Assembly: GCA_973895155.1 (NCBI GenBank)
Contig: OZ316891.1
Coordinates: 28,396,001-28,460,000 of the forward strand
DNA length: 64,000 nt
Reading direction: 5' to 3'
From: Marsupella aquatica
Taxonomy: Eukaryota; Marchantiophyta
The notes beneath the pieces are model-generated. The model worked only from the letters and a program-made list of their open reading frames with translations, was not told the DNA's origin and ran no database searches. Position 1 is the stretch's first letter, and every line of letters starts with the position of its first letter. Made by a program: the position numbers and the translations under genes. This document shows positions 55,818-64,000 of this stretch, in pieces.

Positions 55818-56408
55818 ATGGACAGTTCGAACGACATTCCATCGGCTTCCCAGCTGCTGTCAGACAATTCATTGGGGCGCAATGGAACTAGGGTCGATAG
55901 TTCTAGTGAAGCGTGCACTGTGGAGACAGGCGTCTTTGCCACTTGCCGAATTTGTCACGATGAGGACGAGCTCAGAAACCTCGACAGTCCATGCTCTTGC
56001 TCTGGTTCGATCAAGTACGTCCATAAAAAATGTCTCCAGGATTGGTGCCACGCAAAAATAAATACTTTGTGTGAGATCTGCCAACAGCCTTACAGAAATG
56101 GCTACAAAGCTGGTCCTGCATCTCAAGTGGTGGCCAACGATATGGGTCAAATTGAGGTGGAGTACATTGACATGGGCCAAATTGAAGTGGAGGACATAGA
56201 TATGTTGGAAGAAGCGGAGTCTTTTTGGAACGAAGTGGTCTTCAATTTTTTGAATGAAGTGGAGTCCACCCCCTTCCTCACTATGGCTGAACTGGATGTC
56301 ATTGCGGCTCGTGTTGCTGGGGAGGCCAATGTGCAAACTGAACACCTTAATTCGGTGTTGGAAAGTGCCGGTTGGAGCTACTCCCTATATTCTAGGTTAG
56401 ACGGATAG
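55818..56408 (+). CDS. RING-CH (RINGv) domain protein, copy B
   Basis: 196 aa from ATG 55818 (MDSSNDIPSASQLLSDNS, nearly identical to copy A). The C4HC3 finger is complete: CRICHDEDE, SPCSC, VHKKC, W, CEIC. After the finger a 10-residue unit DMGQIEVEYI is duplicated in tandem, unlike copy A, and the acidic tail is otherwise collinear. No membrane segment. Upstream it has two units of the CAATAGTCAATAC-type repeat seen before copy A. Downstream it has the same LTR/primer-site-like junction. Likely a soluble E3-ligase-like protein; its substrate is unknown. Confidence 0.75.
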   Translation: MDSSNDIPSASQLLSDNSLGRNGTRVDSSSEACTVETGVFATCRICHDEDELRNLDSPCSCSGSIKYVHKKCLQDWCHAKINTLCEICQQPYRNGYKAGPASQVVANDMGQIEVEYIDMGQIEVEDIDMLEEAESFWNEVVFNFLNEVESTPFLTMAELDVIAARVAGEANVQTEHLNSVLESAGWSYSLYSRLDG

Positions 56409-56544
56409 GACTGAATTAGCTGCCCTTCAAACATGGAATTGTGAAGGCATTGGCTCCCGGCTGTGAGTCGATCACCTGGGCTATAGGAATCTAGTATAAG
56501 AATCTGGTTTGTGCAATTTAGTTGATATCTCAATTATATTGTGC

Positions 56545-56570
56545 CAATTCTAACATGGTATCAGAGTGGT
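56545..56570 (+). other. Copia-type LTR end / primer-binding-site-like junction downstream of RING-CH copy B
   Basis: CAATTCTAACATGGTATCAGAG: an LTR-like end ...AACA followed by TGGTATCAGAG, which matches the 3' end of initiator-Met tRNA used as primer by plant copia elements. No internal retroelement gene follows. Confidence 0.5.
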
Positions 56571-56740
56571 TCTGATTGGGATCTCGTGCCCCCTAGTAAG
56601 CATGGATGTACGGCACTACGGAATAGAAGGGTGTGATTTACATGATTCGTTAATTTTTATTGACTGGCCAGAGTTATTGATTTGTTGATATTCATTGACT
56701 GTATGAGGAAACTTCTGCGCGCAAATATATATACCTATTT

Positions 56741-57328
56741 CTATCTGAATGGGACATGCATGCAAGGAATATCTATGTTGCAGCGTCTCCAATCACTTTC
56801 TAAAACTTCTGATAAAATCAGCTGATCTATCCCCTTCCCATGTGGGACATACTCCCATTTTGTTGAGGTTTCTCCTATCATTTTGACAAATAAGTAGGAG
56901 AACGCGCAAAGTGGTAGAATTGCACACATTCCCACTTCTGAATATAGGAGCTTCTTCGAGTTCTGATTTAAAGTGGGACCCCACGTTGGAACTAAATTTC
57001 CCAGTATGTTATGCAGTAATTCCTGAGTATATCTTTGGGTACTTTTAATACTTTTAAGTGGAACAAGGCACGTGTATTGTTTATGTAGAATGTTAGGTAA
57101 TGATTCATGCATCATTACCCATTTAGAATTCATTGACACAATTTTTATAGCCCAAATTAATGCTCTGGTTGAAGATTTATGAGCAGTTTTAGTGTTTCTA
57201 GGTAAGTATACAAATTCCTGTCTGAACACAAGAGAATTGGCAAACACCCACTTATTACCAAAGGAAAATACAAATACTCTACTATAATTGTCTTTTTTGT
57301 AAGTAGGACTTAAGAACACCAATAACAA
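56741..57328 (-). other. Open frame of unknown nature, related to 63029-63200
   Basis: 195-codon open frame on the minus strand without a recognised domain. A part containing FVYLPRNTKTAHKSSTRA resembles FVNLPRHLPTYTRTAHKSLT encoded on the plus strand near 63080-63150, so the DNA is a shared, inverted repeat. It may be a fragment of an element rather than a gene. Confidence 0.35.
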
Positions 57329-57469
57329 ACTAGGTAAAAGTCACACATAAGGTAGGATAAATTTGATTTCCGACAGGGGCATGTAAACTCAAACTTTTTG
57401 AATAGTCACAATAAATAAGATAATACGCCCTATCTGTGATGGACAGGATCAAAACTTTAACAAGAGGTA

Positions 57470-58140
57470 GTCAAAAGTAGTCAAGGGGAGTAGTGAAACG
57501 CGTCCGCAAAATCACCCTTTTTCTACAGGTTAACTGCTTCATCTGATGCCATTTAACTTGAATGCAGGACCTGCAGGCTGTTAAACTTTTTGAATTTTGC
57601 ATTTTTTGCAACTGAGTTTTTGCATGAGGGGTTCGACTGGAAGACCATGGAGCTTAAATTTGATATGAAGAGGGCCCAAAATCTCCACAATTAAAATCGG
57701 AAGAGCTTGCAAAAATATTGTCCATGAAGGGGGAGTCAGAAAAGAAATCAAGCTCCAGGGATAGTACTTACAAACCAAGCCAGGGGAAAACCCTATTAAG
57801 CACACCAAATACAAATTAAAGACAAATTAAGGTGCAGAAAACTTAATTTGTGCGATGAAGCAACATGCAGTACTTCCCACACGTAGAATCTTAGCTGAGC
57901 GAACACGAATTTTATCCTATTTAGTCCGGGATCGATGTTGGCTTCAAAGGCCTACAATTACATTAATGGCGCGCCCTGATGGCCTCCTCCACTCATTGCT
58001 TCCCACATTGGCTTCCAAAGCTGGCACACATTCATTTGGCCATCGATCAGTGCCTCGATCTACCTATGGTGCTCATTCATTTCAGCATAGAACGCTCGCC
58101 AATCCGCCTCCAGTTGGGCAGTATTGGTTTGTATGAGGGC
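57470..58140 (+). repeat. Segmental duplicate, copy 1 of 2
   Basis: Collinear but diverged with 59930-60690. Shared stretches: AAAAGTAGTCAAG.GGAGT.GTGAAA, TGCTTCATCTGATG, GCAGGACCTG, AAATCTCCACAAT-like, GAGCTTGC and ACACATTGGCTTCCAAAG-like text. The 93-codon frame at 57855 is not kept in the partner. Confidence 0.6.
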
Positions 58141-59925
58141 GCCTCATAAACTAGAAAAATTGGCATCTCAAGTAGGTCTACTAGGCACTCGGGAGCACCG
58201 CAACAGGGTACAAACGTACAATTCCTTTTTGGGGTACTAAAAAATGAGCAACCTCACTACACATTGAATGTTATATTGTATTTATTGTGAATTGGGGGGG
58301 GGTAGGGTATTCCGTAGTACAGTACATCCTTGCTCACTAAGGGGCAAGAACTTACTTTACATGCATGGCAGCTCTAGCTATTATATGAATGTATGGTATA
58401 CGTGCATATATATATATATATCTTCATGGTTGATCCTCAACCTGAAAGGCTTAAACGTCAATGATCTTTCTGAAAGGTTAATTTGATATTATTGCTGAAA
58501 GGGTTTTACGTATACTGCTACCGGGCTATGGTTTTCGAAGCAGCTCTCGGTCCGTTTTCTGGCAGTGTTTCAGAGTTTCTATTGACTCTGATTAACCCAT
58601 GATGATATTACGGGTTAGATAATAATCGTTTTATGTAACTCAACTCATGTATATATGCAAGTGTTATAGCTGTGAAGTGGTAATCTCACCTATATAACAT
58701 ATTTGATGACTGCTCGCTGGAGTGATCAGATTTTCCATTAGTCACATCTGGATAAACAGGGAAGAATTCATAAAACCATGCATATATAGCCTTGCATATC
58801 TAGCCCTCAGTACGTACGTACGTATATGTCTGGGCCAGCTTAGATGATCACGTACGTTTTTGAGTGACGAGTCATCTATAAAAGCTAGCGAGCTAGTAGT
58901 CAGAAGTGGTGGCTCTCCTTGACATTAAGATAGATGAAGAAGTCGAGAGTTCCACTTAATAGACGGACCTGTACGTTCCACTTAGTCAATACATAAATTT
59001 AATTGTCTCTTAGCCAGACCTTCTTCATCGATTGAGATCCGCTATATAGTTGATTGCCGTGATGATTCTGCGGCTCTCTCCTGAGTTTGCATCAAACTGA
59101 GATATGTAGCAGAAATCCGTGAGCTGCAGCATAATCCAATGAGCAAAACTTATCGTGCGTTTCATTATATTTCATGCATCCATAAACCCTAAAATCTCCC
59201 CTCCAGCAAAATACCGGCCGTCCTGTTCTTTACATGAATGGCCGTTTCAGTCCCCGTTTCAGTGCTTCGATATATCTGCAGTGCCAAGGGCTCATCATGG
59301 AGAACACTACATCATGTCTCTGCAGTTTCCCAGTGATTGAGGCATCCGAATATATTTTGTGTTCCCCAAAGTTGGATCTACGTATAGCTTCATATTATAT
59401 ACATTCGAGACGTCTTTCATTAAAATCCACAAAACATATGATAGGCCGGTCTGAGATAGTACAGAAATTACCATGGATGACCTTTGTGCAACTAGCTAAG
59501 CTTACTGACAGTGCTTGAACTGGCTCACCTACAATTTCCGATCCAAAAGAAACCACTCGATATGGATGGCTTATATATACAAGCACTACAACTTACATTG
59601 TTTTACAACGTACGGGTTAATTTACTAAATTCTATTTAATGAGTTTGGAGCTAGCTCAGCTAGCCCAATTCAATCCCAGTCAAATGAATGGATCTTCATA
59701 TATTCCATTCAGCATGATCTTTTCCTTGGTCTTGCATGGTCATTTTTACTAATCACATTGCGCAGTTAAATTAATTGAATCAGCGGCGCAGCTAGTTAAT
59801 AATTGCTGCATCTAGTGATATGTGCACTCAATTGCTTGACATACTATATCTGGTCACAATCAACAAGATAGTACCTCTTATATATGTGACTTCCAGGCTA
59901 GATAGTTATTTATAGGTGGATTCAA
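58141..59925. other. Intergenic, no gene recognised
   Basis: AT-rich with microsatellites (TATATATATA at about 58410, CGTACGTACGTA at about 58812). Short open frames show no motif. Confidence 0.35.
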
Positions 59926-59929
59926 ATTA

Positions 59930-60690
59930 AAAGTAGTCAAGTGGAGTCGTGAAATGCACTCACAATTAAAAGCACCCTTTGTCTACAAGTGCTTCATCTG
60001 ATCCGCGCCGTGTGCTGCAGGACCTGGAGACTGGTGTACTTTTGGATGCTCCCATTTTTGTCAATTCAGGGATTTCAACAGGAGGAACGTGGAACATGGA
60101 TTGGAATTAAATAGACCCCAAAATCCCAACAATCAATATTGGACGAGCTTGCGAAGTGTTCGAGAAGGGGAAGTCAGAAAAAACGAATCACTCTCAAGAG
60201 AAAGTACAATTTAACCAAGGGGAAGCAAAGTACAAATTAACCAAGGGGGAGCCCCTATTTAGCACATCGAATGAAATATAAAGGTGCACAGAACTCACGT
60301 TGTATTATGGAGCATCAAGCTAGACTCCCGATCTTTCAATAAAGTTAACTAAACTAAACTTATATCTGAAAATGTCTGGGCACTTTGGGTACTAATGCCT
60401 ACCATAGATACTTGCCCAAATGTCTCCTGCACACATTGGCTTCCAAAGCCACATTTTCCTTTGGGCATAAAGTAGTATATATGAAGTGTCCCTAACTGAG
60501 CTCAACTTCAGCACTGAATGCGGTTTAATTGCCTCCTCCACGCCTTCCTCCGATATTGGATATCAAAGCCACATATTCATCGACCATCAGTGATGAATAG
60601 GATAAACTCAACTGAGATCAGATATAGTAACGAGCACTTCCCAAACCGCCTCCATGCATCTGGGCAATATTGGTCTGGTCATTATTAATT
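59930..60690 (+). repeat. Segmental duplicate, copy 2 of 2
   Basis: Partner of 57470-58140, about 2.5 kb away, same orientation. It contains an extra internal duplication of the CTTCCAAAGCCACATTTTC / TATCAAAGCCACATATTC block. Confidence 0.6.
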
Positions 60691-60814
60691 TAAGTGGGCA
60701 ACACTAGCCGCATGGGCAACGTCCAGTCGAGGCTGCGGTTCGGCAAAATAATTGTCAATTTGGGCGTCGACAAGGGTGGCCTTCAGTTGAGGACGCGATG
60801 GAGGACAATCTTTG

Positions 60815-61340
60815 TATATATTAATCTTCGTAAGGCTCTTTGCAGATCTCTCAGATAGTATTTATTTTCGCGTTATATTGCACCAGTCCTGGAGACATTT
60901 TCGATGGACATACTTGATCGTTCCAAAGCAGGAGCATAAACTGTCGAGGTTTTTGAGCTCGTCCTCGTCGCGAAAAATTCGGCAAGCGGCAAAGACATCT
61001 GCCTCCACAGTCCACCTAGCTTACACGTGAACTTTCAGCCCTAGTTCCATTGCGGCCCAATGAATAGTCTGACAAGAGCCGATCGAGGCGGATGAAATAT
61101 CATTCTAGCTATCCATGTTCCCCACTGCGAGATGGAGTAGGACACCTCAAATATCATTCGAACTATACATGTTCGTCACTGCGTCTATAAGGGAGTAGAT
61201 TTTCCTACAGGGGAAAAGGTAGTTGTCAAAGAAAAGGTAGTTGTCAAAGAAAAGGTAGTTGTCAAAGTGTCTCCGTTCTGAGCAAAGTGGTTCTTAGGAG
61301 AGGCTCTCAAATCTTCCAGAAAAGTTTGGAGGAGAGAGGT
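60815..61340 (-). pseudogene. RING-CH copy D, broken
   Basis: The minus strand retains CRIFRDEDELKNLDS-like sequence, with Phe in place of the second finger Cys, and SIKYVHRKCLQDW-like text. Stop codons interrupt it: TGTAAG just before the finger and a stop in the Cys-rich stretch. The start region is duplicated (two ATG-containing ~50-bp copies near 61116 and 61168). GAAAAGGTAGTTGTCAAA is repeated three times at about 61216-61268. Confidence 0.7.
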
Positions 61341-61588
61341 AGGGCCAGAGAACAAGCAACGGCAAAATGTGTTAATTTGCACTAGCATTAAAGGAGTAGG
61401 TCCTCCACGTACTCTTAAATTAAATGCTGCTCAACCACACCAGGCAGTTGTCCCTGGGTATTGTCCCCTTGTGGTTGCCTTACATAGAAATGCATGCTCC
61501 AAAGCAGGACGTCTATCCTCTCTTAGATGGGCTTGCTTTCGGTTTTCAAGGCGAAGCTACAGTGTCTAGCGTTGCCCGGCCAGTTCGA

Positions 61589-61957
61589 TCATAGTATACC
61601 AATGAACATGGTATTGAAGAAATTCTCATAAAGTTCAGCTGGACGCCGACGAGGTGGAGGACCACCCTTGTAGCCATCTCTGTAAGGCTGTTGGCAGATC
61701 TCGCACATAGTATTTCGTTTCGCGTCGCACCAATGCTGAAGACATTTTCGATGGACGTACTTGATTGTACCAGAGCAAGAGCATGGACTATCTAGGTTTC
61801 TGAGCTCGTCCTCATCGTGACAAATTCGGCAAGTGGCAAAGATATATGTCCCCGCAGTGCACCCTCCACTAGAACTATGGACCGTAGTTCCATTGCGCCC
61901 GAATGAATTGTCTGACAGTAGGCGAGAAGCGGATGAAATGTTGTTCAGACCGTCCAT
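61589..61957 (-). CDS. RING-CH (RINGv) domain protein, short copy E
   Basis: 122 aa from ATG 61957 (MDGLNNISSASRLLSDNSFG). The finger is complete: CRICHDEDE, SPCSC, VHRKC, W, CEIC. The protein ends soon after the finger with a Pro/Arg stretch (GGPPPRRRPAELYENFF) and lacks the acidic tail of copies A and B. Its upstream flank is shared with copy A to about 62620, including two CAATAGTCAGTG-type repeat units. No LTR-like junction is seen downstream. It may be expressed or a truncated relic. Confidence 0.65.
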   Translation of the reverse strand: MDGLNNISSASRLLSDNSFGRNGTTVHSSSGGCTAGTYIFATCRICHDEDELRNLDSPCSCSGTIKYVHRKCLQHWCDAKRNTMCEICQQPYRDGYKGGPPPRRRPAELYENFFNTMFIGIL

Positions 61958-62129
61958 GTTCCCCACTTCCTCTATGAGAGTAGCTTGTCCTATGGGAGAA
62001 AAAGCAGTTGTCAGAGTAACTCCGTTCTGAAATGAAGCTGTTAGCAGGAGTCGAGAGGCACTCAAATCTTCAGAAGAGAGAGAAGGAGCGAAATCGTTGT
62101 TGCAGAACCAGAGAAGAAGCAAGCCCAAC

Positions 62130-62640
62130 TGTGTTCGGACTACTGTACCATTCTAGGAGTAGGGCCTCCACGAACTCTTAAATGCTGCTCAATCACCGTA
62201 GTTGTCAATAGTCAGTGCTAGCTGTACGTCTACATCCTGCACTCCACTCAAATGCTACTCAATCACCCTAGTTGTCAATAGTCAGTGAGTGCTATCTACT
62301 GTAACTCCTGCACTCGAGTCTCCTGCAGTAGGCATTGTTCTCCTGTTCCTCCACTCATTCAAAAGAAGCCATCCATTATTGGGTATACTGATGAAAACGG
62401 CAGGGATGAAATTTCAGTGAGACTCACTGCAAATCTAAAATTTGATTGAGTGAATATATGATGCCAAAAGTGTCATTACACTCGGGATTACACTCAGTGC
62501 TTAATATTTTGCAACACAAAGGCCAACTGGCACTGAAAGCCCAGACTATTTTTATTACTTTCTGAAAATATTTTTTCAGTGTAAGAATGCTCTTAATCTG
62601 GCTGTATCCTTGAATTATTTAGCCAGGTAAGCCACTGCCT
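62130..62640 (-). repeat. Upstream flank shared by RING-CH copies A and E
   Basis: Blocks such as AGCCATCCATTNNTGGGTA, ACGGCAGGNNTGAAATTTCA and AAAGCCCAGAC match 20815-20990 in order and orientation, so the duplicated unit includes about 0.6 kb 5' of the gene. Confidence 0.65.
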
Positions 62641-63249
62641 TGCTCAAGTAATAAGTTTTCACTAAAAGTTTTAACTGACTTAAGTAATAAGTTTTCACTG
62701 CCCTGCTCAAGTAATAAGTTTTCACTAAAAGCATTTTGATTCTTTTGGGGATAATTGTGAAGCTTCCCTTGCTGTGGCTTCTGTTTGTCCTATGTGCTTC
62801 CCTTCATCCATGTATATATGGTTTAGGCCGAGACAACAAAATTTGTAATGATTTTTAATTCAGCTTGCTAGTCTTGCCCAGTTAAATATATACCAATCAT
62901 TAAAATATTAAATTCTCACAAGGCAAAACTGTCACATCCCCAAGTTTATCCTACCTTGGGTGGGGCCTTTACCTAGTTTGATGTTGATATTATTAAATTC
63001 TAATTAAAAAAAGATGATCCTAGAGTGATTGTATTATCCCCTGCTAATAAGTGGGGTTTCCAAATATTTTGTGTTCATATTGCAATTTGTAAATTTACCT
63101 AGACATTTACCTACATACACTAGAACTGCCCATAAATCTTTGACCAGAGTGTCAAATTTTCCCCTTCATTTCTTTGCACATACTCTACAATCGAAAACTA
63201 TATACACTTTTGCACAAAAACAATGCACGTCTGGCCTTCTTTCACATTT
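62640..63249. other. Intergenic, with a fragment related to 57150-57300
   Basis: AT-rich. ACTAAAAGTTTTAACTGACT and AAGTAATAAGTTTTCACT recur near 62645-62725. 63030-63200 resembles 57150-57300 in inverted orientation. No confident gene. Confidence 0.4.
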
Positions 63250-64000
63250 CACTAGTAGAAACCGGGGTGTTTTATGACTAAGTGTTACGACTGCCCATGA
63301 CTCCTTGTGACTAAAGTTTGGGGGGTATCAAGCCAGTCGTAATTTTGACATAGAGTCTTATTTAAAGTGACTGAAATCGATTGGTCATTTATGTGACTAG
63401 GGTTTAAGACATATTTTGTGACTAATAATGACCACATCCATACTTGGGCATTTTGGGATTAGGAGAAGGTGTAGTCTTATAAATGACTGAAAAGTAGTCA
63501 TTTGTATGACTCAAAATGAGGTATGAATTAGTCACAAAGAGTCAGTGAGGAAGAGTAGCCTTTCGCATATATGACTGGTGCTATGGTTCAATATCGGAAC
63601 ACAGGTGACTGATTATGACTACCTGGTCTTAAAAGTTTAGAGTATATGGGCACATTAGTGACCGATGATGACTACAGATGACTAATCATTCTTAAAAATC
63701 TTAAGATTGGGCTAGACTGGTTGGTCTTATTGGGGACCACTTGATATCTTAATGACCCAAAATGACTCATTAGTCTAGTTCACGATTGCATTCTTTGACC
63801 CTTTTGGTCAAAGATTTTGACCAAAAGGGTGAGGCAATTGCAGCCTGCACATAGTACTAGAACCATGACTAATAGACAACTGAAGCATAGAAGCATACAT
63901 TCAAGCACTCAAGCAAACAAGTACACAAGTCTTACATGAAAACATGAGGGACAACATAGTTCTATTAGAATCTTAGAACTCATATTAACTATTGAACACA
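63250..64000 (+). mobile_element. CACTA (En/Spm) transposon terminus, runs past window end
   Basis: CACTAGTAGAAACCGGGG at 63250 is the typical outer end of plant CACTA elements. It is followed by a dense subterminal array of TGACT-type words (GTGACTA, ATGACTN; at least 15 between 63270 and 63880), the expected transposase-binding repeats. The other end and any transposase lie outside the window. Confidence 0.75.

Overview
The window is nuclear DNA of a land plant, most likely a non-seed plant (bryophyte, lycophyte or fern grade). The evidence is plant-type CCCTAAA repeats, spliceosomal introns, Mutator, CACTA, SINE and copia-type traces, a chloroplast CYP97-type P450 relic and a plant-like IPI1/TEX10 gene. 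The non-seed placement is an inference from the DUF7869-type and ParB-methyltransferase genes, which I do not associate with seed plants. Few ordinary genes are present. Most of the sequence is transposable elements, their accessory genes, minisatellites and decayed duplicates.

Layout. 1-4.7 kb: 3' part of a multi-exon minus-strand IPI1/TEX10 ribosome-biogenesis gene, missing its end at the window edge. 5.6-10.6 kb: diverged repeats and two copies of a tRNA-derived SINE. 11.1-18.4 kb: a CYP97 carotenoid-hydroxylase-like pseudogene split by a 5.36-kb Mutator-like element (MULE) with about 310-330-bp terminal inverted repeats, a 10-bp target duplication, a transposase and a convergent second gene encoding a membrane-anchored RNase H1-type hybrid-binding domain. 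19.4-21.8 kb: two divergent RING-CH copies, one broken. 24.6-26.6 kb: minisatellites and other tandem repeats. 28.9-32.3 kb: an uncharacterised gene with five tandemly duplicated exon-intron cassettes.

32.8-41.0 kb is the most interesting part. A divergent gene pair encodes a 955-aa ParB-like plus beta-class DNA methyltransferase and an 1100-aa DUF7869-type protein with a putative DDE-like core. The pair is enclosed by matching inverted repeats abutted by TA, so it looks like an undescribed DNA transposon that carries its own DNA methyltransferase.

41-54 kb: interstitial telomeric repeats, many short hairpins of the form GAAGACA-loop-TGTCTTC, and a second, broken MULE (44.3-53.2 kb, minus) with its own copy of the hybrid-binding-domain gene. 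One intron of this MULE holds a GC-rich insertion with a 617-aa coiled-coil protein gene. 55.4-62.6 kb: three more RING-CH copies (two apparently intact, one decayed) and a duplicated intergenic segment. 63.25 kb to the end: the terminus of a CACTA transposon that runs out of the window.

Exon boundaries were placed by eye from GT/AG sites, reading-phase agreement and comparison between copies. Family names come from motif recognition, not from database searches.
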